This document shows, one piece after another, positions 7,525 through 16,291 of a stretch of 64,000 nucleotides of DNA. Under the pieces are notes generated by a model. It saw only the letters and a list, made by a program, of their open reading frames with translations, was not told where the DNA came from and made no database searches. The position numbers and the translations under genes were made by a program. Numbering within the stretch: the first letter of the stretch is position 1; the number at the start of each line of letters is the position of its first letter. The stretch is taken from positions 186,001-250,000 of the forward strand of contig NZ_FMYH01000005.1 in assembly GCF_900096585.1 (NCBI RefSeq). Direction: 5' to 3'. The stretch comes from Sanguibacter gelidistatuariae (lineage in GTDB: Bacteria; Actinomycetota; Actinomycetes; Actinomycetales; Cellulomonadaceae).

Positions 7525-9426
7525 TTAGCGGCGGCGGGTGCCGAAGATGGATCTGGTGATCTCTCGGCCCAGGGCTGAGCCGGCGGACTTGAGGAGGGAG
7601 TCCAGGCCGCCCTGGGCGCCGCCGGTCGAGCGGCGGGAGGTGGCCGTCCTCGCGGGCGGACGGGCGGCGTCGCGCTCGAGCTTGGCCTGCATCTTGGCGA
7701 GCTCGTCGGCGTGCTTGGCCGCCTCCTTGTCGGCCGCTGCGCGGACCTTCGCGGCCTCCTTGGCCGTCGCGGCGTCGGCCTGGGCCTGCTGGGCGGCGGC
7801 CTGGTCTGCGGCCGCCTGCGACGCCGACGCCGCGACCCGGGCGGTGAGCAGCTCGTATGCGCTCTGGTTGTCGACCGGTGTGCCGTACCGCGCCAGCGAC
7901 GGCGACGCAGCGATGACTTCATTCATGGTCGCCTCGGGGGCGGGGTCCATCGACGACTGCGGAGCCCGCACCCGGGTCCAGGCGACCGGCGTCGGCGCGC
8001 CCTTCTCGGTGAGGACCGTGACGACGGCTTCGCCCGTGCTCAGCGACTGCAGCAGCTGCTCCAGGTCGTAGGGCGACGTCGGGAAGGTGCGCACCGCGGC
8101 CTTGAGTGCCGCGGCGTCGTCGGGGGTGTAGGCGCGCAGCGCGTGCTGGACCCGGTTGCCGAGCTGGGCGAGCACGTCCGCGGGCACGTCCTTGGGGCTC
8201 TGCGTGATGAAGAAGATCCCGACCCCCTTGGACCGGATCAGCCGCACGGTCTGCACCACCTGGTTGGTGAAGTCCTTCGACGCGCCGCGGAACAGCAGGT
8301 GCGCCTCGTCGAAGAAGAACACAAGCTTGGGCTTGTCGAGGTCGCCCACCTCGGGCAGGTCTTGGAACAGGTCCGCGAGCAGCCACATGAGGAAGGTCGA
8401 GAACAGCGCGGGCCGGTCGGCGACCGCGGGCAGCTCTAGTGCGGAGACCACGCCGCGGCCGTCAGCCGCCAGCCGCAGCAGGTCCGACGACGCGAAGGCC
8501 GGCTCCCCGAAGAACACGTCCGCGCCCTGCGCCTGCAGCGTGATGATCTCCCGCAGGATCACCCCGGCGGTCGCGGCCGACAGCCCGCCGATCCCCTTGA
8601 GCTGAGCCTTGCCCTCGTCGGACGTGAGGTAGGCGATGACGGACTGCAGGTCCTTGAGATCGAGCAGGGCCAGGCCCTGCGTGTCCGCCCAGTGGAAGAC
8701 GAGCCCGAGGCTCGACTCCTGCGTGGGGTTGAGCTCGAGCACCTTGGAGAGCAGCATCGGACCGAAGTCGGAGACGGTCGTGCGGATCGGCACGCCCGTG
8801 CCCAGCCCGCCCAGCGAGTAGTACTCGACCGGGTAGGCGGTCGGCTCCCAGTCCTGGCCGATGCTGTGGGACCGCTCGAGGATCTTCTCGCCGCTGGCCC
8901 CCGGCACGGCCAGCCCGGACAGGTCGCCCTTGACGTCGGCCAGGAAGACGGGCACCCCGGCGCCGGAGAGCCCCTCGGCCATGCCCTGGAGCGTCTTCGT
9001 CTTGCCGGTCCCGGTGGCCCCGGCCACCAGCCCGTGCCGGTTGAGCATGGACAGCGCAAACCCCACCTGCGCGCCCGACGCCGCGACAGGCTCCCCGCCG
9101 ATCTCACCCTCGAGCAGCGCACCCAGGGCAAGCGCCCCGCCTGGCGCGGCGTAGGCCGCGGCGACCTGGGCGGCGTACTCGGACAGGGTGCCGGTCTCGG
9201 GTGGGATTGGGGACTCGGGGAGCGGTTCGGGCTGGGTGGGTGCCGGAGCGGATGCCGGTGCAGATGCCGGTGCGGCGACCTGCCCCGCGGCCGCGAGGGC
9301 GGCGTCGAGGGCGGCCTGAGCAGCGACCGCCCGTGCGTCGGCGGCGTCGGCGGCCGCCTGGGCTGCCGCGGCGCGCAGGGCCGCGAGGTCGGGAGCGGGG
9401 CTGGGGGAGAGAGCGTCGTCGGCCAT
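7525..9426 (-). CDS. DUF853 / HerA-like (YjgR-type) ATPase
   Basis: A 633-residue P-loop ATPase of the HerA/FtsK-related DUF853 family, of unknown cellular role, possibly a DNA helicase or translocase. Walker A is GATGTGKT near residue 139. Walker B is LVFFFDEAHLLF, followed by the sensor-like stretch GIFFITQSPKDVP. An Ala-rich N-terminal coiled coil with a Pro-rich linker (about 70 residues) and a Lys/Ala-rich C-terminal coiled coil (KEAAKVRAAADKEAAKHADE) surround the ATPase core; these are longer than in the E. coli homologue as I remember it. The ATG at 9426 follows TAAGAT by six bases, consistent with leaderless expression. It is divergent from degV across only 63 bases. Confidence 0.88.
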   Translation of the reverse strand: MADDALSPSPAPDLAALRAAAAQAAADAADARAVAAQAALDAALAAAGQVAAPASAPASAPAPTQPEPLPESPIPPETGTLSEYAAQVAAAYAAPGGALALGALLEGEIGGEPVAASGAQVGFALSMLNRHGLVAGATGTGKTKTLQGMAEGLSGAGVPVFLADVKGDLSGLAVPGASGEKILERSHSIGQDWEPTAYPVEYYSLGGLGTGVPIRTTVSDFGPMLLSKVLELNPTQESSLGLVFHWADTQGLALLDLKDLQSVIAYLTSDEGKAQLKGIGGLSAATAGVILREIITLQAQGADVFFGEPAFASSDLLRLAADGRGVVSALELPAVADRPALFSTFLMWLLADLFQDLPEVGDLDKPKLVFFFDEAHLLFRGASKDFTNQVVQTVRLIRSKGVGIFFITQSPKDVPADVLAQLGNRVQHALRAYTPDDAAALKAAVRTFPTSPYDLEQLLQSLSTGEAVVTVLTEKGAPTPVAWTRVRAPQSSMDPAPEATMNEVIAASPSLARYGTPVDNQSAYELLTARVAASASQAAADQAAAQQAQADAATAKEAAKVRAAADKEAAKHADELAKMQAKLERDAARPPARTATSRRSTGGAQGGLDSLLKSAGSALGREITRSIFGTRRR

Positions 9427-9432
9427 GATCGG

Positions 9433-9438
9433 ATCTTA
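9433..9438 (-). promoter_or_regulatory. -10-like TAAGAT six bases before the DUF853 gene ATG
   Basis: Read on the minus strand: TAAGAT, CCGATC, ATG. There is no ribosome binding site. This is one of the clearest leaderless candidates in the window. Confidence 0.55.
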
Positions 9439-9477
9439 GGGCGCGTGTGACGTGCGCGCCCGACCCCCCGCGCCGCC

Positions 9478-9483
9478 TAGGGT
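9478..9483 (+). promoter_or_regulatory. -10-like TAGGGT six bases before the degV-family GTG
   Basis: TAGGGT, then GGTCCG, then GTG at 9490. It is divergent from the TAAGAT element of the DUF853 gene 39 bases away, so the two leaderless-type promoters are nearly back to back. Confidence 0.55.
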
Positions 9484-9489
9484 GGTCCG

Positions 9490-10383
9490 GTGAGTCCCGC
9501 TCAGAGCAACCGTGCCCCGACGTGGGACATCCATGTCGTCACGGACTCCACGGCCTCGCTGCCGCCCGACCTCGCCGAGCGCTGGGGGATCCGGATCGTC
9601 GCGCTCCAGGTCGTGATCGACGGCACTGCTTATCAGGAAGGCGTCGACCTTACGACGGACGACCTCACCGCCGCCCTGGACCGCCACGCGGTGCTCACCA
9701 CCTCCCAGCCCACCGCGCACGCCTTCGCCGAGGCATACCGCCAGGCCGCCGCAGCCGGTGCGAAGCACATCGTCTCGATCCACCTGTCCGGGGCGCTGTC
9801 CGGGACTGTGCACGCCGCGGCGCTCGCTGCCCGGACCAGCCCGGTCCCGGTCGAGGTGGTGGACTCGCGCACGGTCGCGATGGGCCTCGGATTCGCGGTG
9901 CTCGCCGCGGCACGCGTGGCGGCGCAGGGGGCCTCGAGCGCCGTGGTGGCCCGGGCGGCCATGACGACGGCGACGTCGTCGCAGGCGGTCTTTGTCGTGG
10001 ACTCCCTCGACCACCTGCGGCGCGGCGGACGGCTCAGCGCGGCGGCGGCCGCTGTCGGCACGGCCCTGGGCCTGCGCCCGGTCCTCGGCGTGCGGGGCGG
10101 CCGGGTCGAGGTGGTGCACAAGATCCGCACGCGCGCGGCGATGGCCGCCCGGCTCGTCGAGTCCGGGATCAGCGCGGCCCGGCGCAGCGACGACGTCCGC
10201 TTCGCCATGCACTACCTGGGTGACGACGCTGCGGTCCGGGCATGCGCCGCCCAGATCACAGAGGCGACCGGGCGCGAGGTGCTCATCACACCGGTCAGCG
10301 CGGTCCTCGGCGCGCACGTGGGACCGGGTCTGCTTGCGCTCATCACGACGGAAGACGTCGCCCACAGTCCCACCACCGGGTAG
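9490..10383 (+). CDS. DegV family protein (fatty-acid binding, FakB-like)
   Basis: A 297-residue soluble protein. The start VVTDSTASLPPDLAERWGI and the central DSLDHLRRGGRLSAAAA are the signature blocks of DegV proteins. Family members bind a fatty acid in a deep pocket; in Firmicutes the FakB proteins present it to the kinase FakA. No fakA-like gene is in this window, so the partner is unknown. GTG at 9490 sits six bases after a -10-like hexamer and gives a normal family N-terminus. DegV next to comEA-comEC is a common actinobacterial arrangement from memory, without a known functional link. Confidence 0.93.
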   Translation: MSPAQSNRAPTWDIHVVTDSTASLPPDLAERWGIRIVALQVVIDGTAYQEGVDLTTDDLTAALDRHAVLTTSQPTAHAFAEAYRQAAAAGAKHIVSIHLSGALSGTVHAAALAARTSPVPVEVVDSRTVAMGLGFAVLAAARVAAQGASSAVVARAAMTTATSSQAVFVVDSLDHLRRGGRLSAAAAAVGTALGLRPVLGVRGGRVEVVHKIRTRAAMAARLVESGISAARRSDDVRFAMHYLGDDAAVRACAAQITEATGREVLITPVSAVLGAHVGPGLLALITTEDVAHSPTTG

Positions 10384-10446
10384 GCCCGTCCCCGCCGGGC
10401 CTACCCGGCTCGATCGCGTATCGGTGGGTCGTGCCAGGGTCCGAGG

Positions 10447-11373
10447 GTGAGAAGAATCCCCGGAGACCTGGACGAGCCCGACGACGAGTCCGACGGCGAG
10501 CCACCCGATGAGCTCGCGCCCGCGCCCGGCGCGCCGCCGGACCGCCTGGCGTCGGTGTCCGGGCTGATGGCGTCGGTGTCGACCGCGTACACGGCCGCGC
10601 ACGGCCATCCGCTCGAGCACGACGGCCTGATCTCCCGGCAGGTACGGCGCCGCCGGTGGTCGGTCGGTGTCCGCACGGCGGTGATCGCGTCCCTAGCGGT
10701 CGCCCTCGTCACCGGCGTGGTCGTGGTCAGAGACCTCGCGCGGACGTCGGGCACACCGATGTCGCTCGCACAGGTCGACCCCGGGTCAGCGGGTGCGGCC
10801 ACCGGACCTGGCGCGGAGGGCACCGACCCAGGGTCGGCGTCCGGCGGGCAGGCGTCCGGCAAGGAGACGACCGCAGATCCGCAGACCACGGACCCGCCCG
10901 CCGGCGCCGCGCTGGTTGTCCTCGCGGTCCACGTCGTCGGCCAGGTCAACAGCCCCGGTGTGGTCGAGGTCGCCCCGGGATCACGGGTCATCGACGCGAT
11001 CACCGCGGCGGGCGGGCTTACCGCGGGGGCCGACCCTGGGGCGGTCAACCTCGCTCGGCCGGTCGTCGACGGCGAGCAGATCTACGTCCCCGCGCCGGGG
11101 GAACAGGTCCCCGTCGCTGCGGGGCAGCCGGCCGCCGCCCAGCCCACGGTCGGCGCCGCACCCGGTGCAGCGCAGGGCACCGCGGCGATCAACCTCAACA
11201 CCGCCGACGCCGTCGCCCTCGACGCGCTCCCGGGGATCGGACCCGCGCTCGCCGGACGGATCGTCGCCTGGCGTGAGCAGAACGGCGGCTTCGGTGCGAT
11301 CGACGACCTGCTCGAGGTGTCCGGGATCGGCCCGGCCGTGCTGTCCAAGATCCGTGACCTGGTCACGGTCTGA
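10447..11373 (+). CDS. comEA: ComEA-like helix-hairpin-helix DNA-binding membrane protein
   Basis: A 308-residue competence-type DNA receptor anchored in the plasma membrane. An acidic N-terminus is followed by one transmembrane span near residues 75-95 (VIASLAVALVTGVVVV), a low-complexity Gly/Ala/Thr linker, an SLBB-like domain (VHVVGQVNSPGVVEVAPG), and two C-terminal helix-hairpin-helix motifs (LPGIGPALAGRIVAWR and VSGIGPAVLSKIRDL) that would bind double-stranded DNA outside the membrane. It lies 2 bases upstream of comEC, so the two form an operon. A CAGGGT hexamer precedes the GTG by six bases. Whether the organism is naturally transformable cannot be judged from this. Confidence 0.93.
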   Translation: MRRIPGDLDEPDDESDGEPPDELAPAPGAPPDRLASVSGLMASVSTAYTAAHGHPLEHDGLISRQVRRRRWSVGVRTAVIASLAVALVTGVVVVRDLARTSGTPMSLAQVDPGSAGAATGPGAEGTDPGSASGGQASGKETTADPQTTDPPAGAALVVLAVHVVGQVNSPGVVEVAPGSRVIDAITAAGGLTAGADPGAVNLARPVVDGEQIYVPAPGEQVPVAAGQPAAAQPTVGAAPGAAQGTAAINLNTADAVALDALPGIGPALAGRIVAWREQNGGFGAIDDLLEVSGIGPAVLSKIRDLVTV

Positions 11374-11375
11374 CC

Positions 11376-13967
11376 GTGCGGGTCCTGGACCTGCGCCTGG
11401 CGCCGGCCGCCGCGACCGGGTGGATCGCAGCGATCGTCCTCGTGGGCCAGCCCGCCTCGACCGCGCGGTGGGCCGTGCTCGTCGTCCTCGGGCTGTGCGC
11501 GGGGTGCAGCGCGGGCCTGGTCGCGGCTGTCCGGCACGGGCAACCGACCCGCTTCCGCGGGGCCGGTCAGGTGGCGCTGACGATCGGGGTGCTCACTTGC
11601 GTCAGCGTGGCCGTCGCCGGGCAGCTGACGGCGCGTGAGCAGGGGATCATGCCCTCGCTGCTGGCCCGGGGTGCCCACGTCGAGCTTGCGGGCGCCGTCG
11701 TCTCCGAGCCGCATGCCATGGCCACCGGTCTGGGCGGCGAGCAGCGGTTTCGCCTGACAGTGCGGGCCGCGTCCGTGACCGCAACGGTGGACGCCACGCC
11801 CACCCGGGGGCCAGTGCACGGTGACGTGCTCCTGATCGGGGGAGCCGAGCTGCTCGACGTCCCCTACGGATCGACCGTGATGGTCGACGGTCGGCTGCGC
11901 CCGGTCGATCCCGGCTCCGCCACGTCGGCCATGCTTCTTGTCGACACATCGACCGCGGGCAGCTCAGCGGTCACCGTCACGTCCCCGCCCGGTCCGGTGA
12001 TCGGCCAGGTCAACGCGATCCGAGCGGCCTTCATGGAGGTCTGCGCGCGCCTGCCAGACCAGGCCCGTGGGCTGGTCCCCGGGATCGCGATCGGCGACAC
12101 CTCGATGCTCGACCCCGACCTCGACCAAGCCCTCGTGACAACAAGCCTCACGCACATGACAGCCGTCTCCGGGTCGCACTTCGCGATCATCGCGGCCGCG
12201 ACGTTCTGGTTGTGCGCGCTGATCCGCCTGCCCCGCTGGGGCAGGGCCGTGGGCGCCGCGCTCGTCCTGACCGGGTTTGTACTCCTTGTCCACCCGGAAC
12301 CGAGCGTCCTGCGCGCGGGGGTCATGGGCGCCCTCGCCCTGCTCGCCGTCCTCCTCGGGCGGACCGCCCAAGCCATCCCGGCCCTGTGCACCACGGTCGT
12401 CGTCCTGCTGGTGATCGACCCGTTCCTGGCGCGTTCTTTCGGGTTCGCGCTCTCCGTGCTGGCGACCGCGGGCCTCGTCGTCGGCGTGGCGCCGATCACC
12501 CGCGCCCTGGAACGGTGGCTGCCGTCCTGGCTCGCGCTCGCCCTGGCCGTGCCGCTCGCAGCCCAGCTCGCCTGCGCGCCGGTCATCGTCCTGCTCGACC
12601 CGTCCGTCTCGCTCTACTCCGTGCCGGCCAACCTGCTCGCGGCCCCCGCGCTCGTCAGTGCGACGGTCCTGGGTGTGCTCGGCGCACTGTGCGCACCCTG
12701 GTGGCCGGCGGCGGCCTGGTTGCTCGCCCAGGTCGCCGGGTGGTCGACCTGGTGGATCGCCGAGGTCGCCACGACCTTCGCGGCGGCCCCCGCCGCGCGC
12801 CTGCCCTGGCCCGGTGGGGGAGGCGGTGCCCTGCTGCTCGCCGTCCTCACCCTGGCCGCGATCGCGGCGGCCGCCGGCTGGCCCGCGATCATCTGGGAGC
12901 TACGGACGCGGCTCTTTGTCCTCGGGCTGGCCCGCTCGCCCTCGGTCCCGCGTCGCGGACGGACGCTGCACGATGTCATGGTCCGCAGCGACTCCGCGGT
13001 CTTGCGCGCGGCATGGGCGCCGGTGCGGGTGGCCGTCATCGTCCTCGCCGTCGTGGTTGCGGCCGCCGTCGTCGCGTTCTTCGCACGGCCGCCATGGCTC
13101 GCCGAGCTGGCCGGTGGGAACCCGGCCGGCCCCGCGGGCTGGCCCGCGGACTGGGAGGTGGCGATGTGCGACGTCGGGCAAGGCGACGCGATGCTGGTGC
13201 GGACCGGCCCCGGGCGGGCGCTCATGGTCGACGTCGGCCCGGCCGGCGGCGGGGTGGGGCGGTGCCTGGCCGAGCTGGGCATCACGGACCTCGACCTCCT
13301 GGTCCTCACCCACTTTCACGCCGATCACGTCGGCGCGCTCGACGAGGTCCTCGCAGCCACTCGGGTGGAGTCTGTGCTGGTCAGCCCGGTCCTGGACCCA
13401 GGTGAGCAAGCGGCGGCGGTCGCCGCGGAACTTGACGACGCCGGTGTCGAGTGGTCGACGGCGCAGGTCGGCGCGTCGGGCGAGGTGCCCGCGGGTGGCG
13501 CCGAGGTGGCGTGGCAGGTGCTCGCCGCGGGCGGGGGGAGCAGCGTAGTCAAGATCGCTGCAGCCAAGACCGCCGCCGACGACACCGGCACCGGCGGCGC
13601 CAACGACGGTAGCGTCGTCCTGGCCATCACGACCGAGCACCTGTCCGTGATGGCGCTCGGCGACCTGGAGAGCGCAGGCCAGGCCGAGCTGCTCGCGACC
13701 CTCAAGGCCGCCGGCGCCGGGGAGGTCGACGTCGTGAAGATGGCCCATCACGGCTCCCGCACCCAGGACGCCGGTCTCGCACGGTTCCTCTCGCCCGAGG
13801 TCACGCTGGTCAGCTCGGGCGCCGGGAACACATATGGCCATCCCACGCAGTCAGCCCTGGACCTCTACCGCAGCACCGGGTCGGCGATCGTGCGGACCGA
13901 CACCTGCTCGACCTTCGCGCTCGTGGTCCGCGACGGCCAGACGTTGGTCGCGGGCACTTGCCCATGA
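11376..13967 (+). CDS. comEC: ComEC/Rec2 family DNA-uptake channel
   Basis: An 863-residue polytopic membrane protein that would carry single-stranded DNA across the plasma membrane after capture by ComEA. The N-terminal third has a soluble OB-like region (GEQRFRLTVRAASV). The central competence domain starts with HMTAVSGSHFAIIAAATF and has many transmembrane spans. The C-terminal third is a metallo-beta-lactamase-like domain (MCDVGQGDAMLV, LTHFHADHVGALDEV, KMAHHGSRTQD) with the metal-binding histidines intact, as in ComEC proteins proposed to degrade the non-transported strand. The GTG at 11376 begins 2 bases after the comEA stop. holA follows within 12 bases. Confidence 0.95.
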   Translation: MRVLDLRLAPAAATGWIAAIVLVGQPASTARWAVLVVLGLCAGCSAGLVAAVRHGQPTRFRGAGQVALTIGVLTCVSVAVAGQLTAREQGIMPSLLARGAHVELAGAVVSEPHAMATGLGGEQRFRLTVRAASVTATVDATPTRGPVHGDVLLIGGAELLDVPYGSTVMVDGRLRPVDPGSATSAMLLVDTSTAGSSAVTVTSPPGPVIGQVNAIRAAFMEVCARLPDQARGLVPGIAIGDTSMLDPDLDQALVTTSLTHMTAVSGSHFAIIAAATFWLCALIRLPRWGRAVGAALVLTGFVLLVHPEPSVLRAGVMGALALLAVLLGRTAQAIPALCTTVVVLLVIDPFLARSFGFALSVLATAGLVVGVAPITRALERWLPSWLALALAVPLAAQLACAPVIVLLDPSVSLYSVPANLLAAPALVSATVLGVLGALCAPWWPAAAWLLAQVAGWSTWWIAEVATTFAAAPAARLPWPGGGGGALLLAVLTLAAIAAAAGWPAIIWELRTRLFVLGLARSPSVPRRGRTLHDVMVRSDSAVLRAAWAPVRVAVIVLAVVVAAAVVAFFARPPWLAELAGGNPAGPAGWPADWEVAMCDVGQGDAMLVRTGPGRALMVDVGPAGGGVGRCLAELGITDLDLLVLTHFHADHVGALDEVLAATRVESVLVSPVLDPGEQAAAVAAELDDAGVEWSTAQVGASGEVPAGGAEVAWQVLAAGGGSSVVKIAAAKTAADDTGTGGANDGSVVLAITTEHLSVMALGDLESAGQAELLATLKAAGAGEVDVVKMAHHGSRTQDAGLARFLSPEVTLVSSGAGNTYGHPTQSALDLYRSTGSAIVRTDTCSTFALVVRDGQTLVAGTCP

Positions 13968-13979
13968 CACCCTGAGACC

Positions 13980-14987
13980 ATGGCAGCCCCTCGTACCTCA
14001 GCCAAGCGCGCGACCATTCCCGGACTGTCCTGGGAGGAGGCGCGGCTCGCGCCCGTCGTCCTGGTCCAGGGCAGCGAGGGCCTGCTCGTCGACCGGGCGG
14101 TCGACCGGCTCACCCAGCTCGCGCGCGCCGAGGACCCGGCCATGGAGAAGACCGAGATCCTGGCGGCCGGCTACCAGTCGGGCATGCTGTCCGTGCTCAC
14201 CAGCCCGTCGCTCTTCGCCGAGCCTCGCCTGGTTGTCATCGACGGGGCCGAGGCCACGACCGAGGCGCTCATCACCGACATCATCGAGTACCTGCGGTCG
14301 CCGGCCGAGGAGGTCTGGCTCGTCGTCGCGCACCGGGGCGGGGTCCGCGGCAAGAAGATGCTCGACGCCATCCGGGCGAGCGGCGCCCCCGCGGTGGCCT
14401 GCGAACCGATCAAGAAGGACACCGACAAGGTGGCCTTCGCCGCGGCCGAGTTCAAGCGCGGTGGCCGGCGGGCCAGCGTGGGCGCCGTGCGCGCCCTCGT
14501 CGAGGCGGTCGGCAGCGACCTGCGCGAGCTCGCCGCGGCCTGCTCCCAGCTCATGGCGGACTCCGAGCGGGCCATCGACGAGCCCGCGGTGACCAAGTAC
14601 TACGGCGGACGCGTGGAGGCGACCGGCTTCCGGGTGGCCGACGCCGCGATCGCCGGCGACGCCGGCCAGGCCGTGTCGTTGCTGCGGCACGCCCTAGCCA
14701 CCGGCGCGGACCCGGTCCCGGTCGTGGCGGCGCTCGCGATGAAGCTGCGCACGCTCGCGAAGGTGGCGGCGCTGCGCGGGCGCGGGCTGACCCCCGCCGA
14801 CCTCGGCCTTGCGCCGTGGCAGGTGGACCGCGCGCGCAAGGACCTGGCGAACTGGACGCCGGAAGGCCTCGCCACGGCGATCACCGCGACGGCCGCGGCC
14901 GACGCGGAGGTCAAGGGAGCTGGCCGCGACCCCGTCTTCGCGGTCGAGCGAGCCGTCCTCCTCGTCGCCGCCAGCGCGGGCCGCTGA
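13980..14987 (+). CDS. holA: DNA polymerase III delta subunit (clamp loader)
   Basis: A 335-residue clamp-loader delta subunit that opens the beta sliding clamp during replication. The N-terminus after a short basic leader (APVVLVQGSEGLLVDRAVDRL) and the AAA+-like body (EPRLVVIDGAEA, VWLVVAHRGGVRGKKMLDAI) fit HolA. The C-terminal helical collar (ADPVPVVAALAMKLRTLAKV) is typical. It follows comEC, the usual position in actinobacteria and many other bacteria. The ATG at 13980 is 12 bases after the comEC stop, and a CACCCT hexamer six bases before it could give an extra leaderless start. A terminator-like hairpin follows at 15013-15051. Confidence 0.95.
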   Translation: MAAPRTSAKRATIPGLSWEEARLAPVVLVQGSEGLLVDRAVDRLTQLARAEDPAMEKTEILAAGYQSGMLSVLTSPSLFAEPRLVVIDGAEATTEALITDIIEYLRSPAEEVWLVVAHRGGVRGKKMLDAIRASGAPAVACEPIKKDTDKVAFAAAEFKRGGRRASVGAVRALVEAVGSDLRELAAACSQLMADSERAIDEPAVTKYYGGRVEATGFRVADAAIAGDAGQAVSLLRHALATGADPVPVVAALAMKLRTLAKVAALRGRGLTPADLGLAPWQVDRARKDLANWTPEGLATAITATAAADAEVKGAGRDPVFAVERAVLLVAASAGR

Positions 14988-15012
14988 CCCGGGGCGCAAC
15001 ACTCCGGGTACG

Positions 15013-15051
15013 ACAAAGGCGCCACCCCGACACGGGAAGTAGCGCCTTTGT
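15013..15051. terminator. Hairpin between convergent holA and rpsT
   Basis: ACAAAGGCGC at 15013-15022 pairs with GCGCCTTTGT at 15042-15051 over a 19-base loop. On the + strand the stem ends in CCTTTGTT and on the minus strand in the same way, so it can serve both holA and rpsT. Confidence 0.6.
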
Positions 15052-15054
15052 TGC

Positions 15055-15082
15055 GATCGGTCACGCCGAGGCGTGACCGATC
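15055..15082. terminator. GATCGGTCACGCC hairpin immediately downstream of rpsT
   Basis: A perfect 13-base inverted repeat (GATCGGTCACGCC with GGCGTGACCGATC) separated by 2 bases, starting 7 bases after the rpsT stop on the minus strand. There is no U tract, so it may act together with the neighbouring hairpin or stabilise the 3' end of the mRNA. Confidence 0.55.
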
Positions 15083-15089
15083 AGGAGAC

Positions 15090-15350
15090 TCACAGGCCGT
15101 TGACGGCCTTTGCAAGAGCCGACTTACGGTTCGCGCCCTGGTTGGAGTGAATAACTCCCTTGGACACGGCCTTGTCGAGCTTCTTGGACGCGCTGACCAG
15201 TGCAGCGTTAGCGGCATCCTTGTCGCCTGAGGCGACAGCATCGCGAACACGGCGAACGTGCGTGCGAAGCTCGGATTTGACGGCCTTGTTGCGAAGGCGC
15301 GCCTTTTCGTTGGTGCCGATACGCTTGATCTGAGACTTGATGTTAGCCAC
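15090..15350 (-). CDS. rpsT: 30S ribosomal protein S20
   Basis: An 86-residue, Lys/Arg/Ala-rich helical protein that binds 16S rRNA. The start [20 protein letters not shown] and the end [20 protein letters not shown] are diagnostic of bS20. The GTG at 15350 is chosen because translation then begins at the conserved ANIKSQ; the frame stays open further upstream but without homology. It is transcribed alone, convergent with holA, and ends at two hairpins. The 140 bases upstream probably hold its promoter and leader, in which I could not fix a -10. Confidence 0.98.
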   Translation of the reverse strand: MANIKSQIKRIGTNEKARLRNKAVKSELRTHVRRVRDAVASGDKDAANAALVSASKKLDKAVSKGVIHSNQGANRKSALAKAVNGL

Positions 15351-15555
15351 GTGAGGACTCTCTTGTAATTTCGCCGGAGCGAGTGAACAGGTCGTAGAAG
15401 GCGTTTCCAGGACCGGGACTGGGGTGGGGAACCCGTGGAGAGGTACTGGAATGGTGCCCGCCGACCCTGACGGAGCACGCAATCGGTAAGGCTACCAGGA
15501 GAACTGTCGTCCTGCCGGTGGCGTGACGCGAAACATGGCGCCCTCGGCGGTGGGC

Positions 15556-16143
15556 TCACGCGATCGCGCGGGTGACCTTCTGGAACAGGGCCTTGTCCAT
15601 GATCGCGCCCTCGCGGCGCACCGCCGTCGGGTCCAACCGGAGCACTCGGTCCAGGCGCACCTCGGAGTCGCGGCCCTGGGAGTCCCACAGCCCGGAGCCG
15701 ATGTCGAGCCACCGTGGGCCGTGGAGGTCGTCGCGAGCAGCACTGCCGGCCGAGTCGGCCCCGTCGCGGGTGTGGTCCTTGCTTGAAAGCATGAGCCCGA
15801 GCAGCCAGTAGCCGTCGCGGCCGACGACCAGCACCGGGCGGTCCTTGCCCCGGGTGTAGTCCTCCTCATAGGGGACCCACGTCCACACGACCTCACCGGG
15901 GTCGGGGTTCCCGTCGAGGGAGGGGGAGTACTGCGCGTGCACGGTGCCGGTGAAGTCGCCCGGGTAGCCGCCGCTGCGGGGGACACCGGTGCTCGGGCGA
16001 GGGGCCGGTGCCGGCCGCGGTCCGCGTGCTGCGGGGGCCTCGGCGCCCGGCCGCGTCGCCGTCGGCGTGCCGCTCTTCGACAGCGTCGACAACGCCGAGC
16101 GCGCGACGTCGGCTAGCCCGGACATCCATCGATTGATCGCCAC
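15556..16143 (-). CDS. PemK/MazF-fold protein, solitary
   Basis: A protein of about 195 residues. After an N-terminal Ala/Pro/Arg-rich linker of about 60 residues comes a MazF-like SH3-barrel domain: [20 protein letters not shown], then [20 protein letters not shown], and [20 protein letters not shown]. Classical MazF toxins are mRNA interferases, but no antitoxin gene adjoins it; the neighbours are rpsT and lepA. The GTG at 16143 is preferred because TAGATT lies 7 bases before it and GAAGG abuts it; ATG at 16125 (MSGLADV) is a reasonable alternative. Its placement among housekeeping genes suggests a non-toxin role or a very old domestication, which is inference. Confidence 0.75.
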   Translation of the reverse strand: MAINRWMSGLADVARSALSTLSKSGTPTATRPGAEAPAARGPRPAPAPRPSTGVPRSGGYPGDFTGTVHAQYSPSLDGNPDPGEVVWTWVPYEEDYTRGKDRPVLVVGRDGYWLLGLMLSSKDHTRDGADSAGSAARDDLHGPRWLDIGSGLWDSQGRDSEVRLDRVLRLDPTAVRREGAIMDKALFQKVTRAIA

Positions 16144-16150
16144 CTTCGAC

Positions 16151-16156
16151 AATCTA
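16151..16156 (-). promoter_or_regulatory. -10-like TAGATT seven bases before the PemK-fold gene
   Basis: Minus strand: TAGATT, GTCGAAG, GTG (16143). This is consistent with transcription starting at or next to the start codon. The promoter is divergent from lepA. Confidence 0.35.
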
Positions 16157-16291
16157 CCGGCGCGCCGGACAGCAGGCGGCAGGCGTGCGACACGATCTGC
16201 AGTTCCACCCGGTCGTAGACCGGTCCCCGCTCGGCCGCCGCGCAGTCGCCCCCGGTCCCCGTCCGGCCGCGTTCGTGGGAGAATCGACCCC

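Noticed and set aside
15351-15482. N-terminal extension of ribosomal protein S20
   Set aside because: S20 begins at the conserved ANIKSQ; the upstream part has no homology and would be the leader.
15556-16143. Type II toxin-antitoxin module
   Set aside because: No antitoxin-like small gene on either side; only the PemK-like domain is supported.
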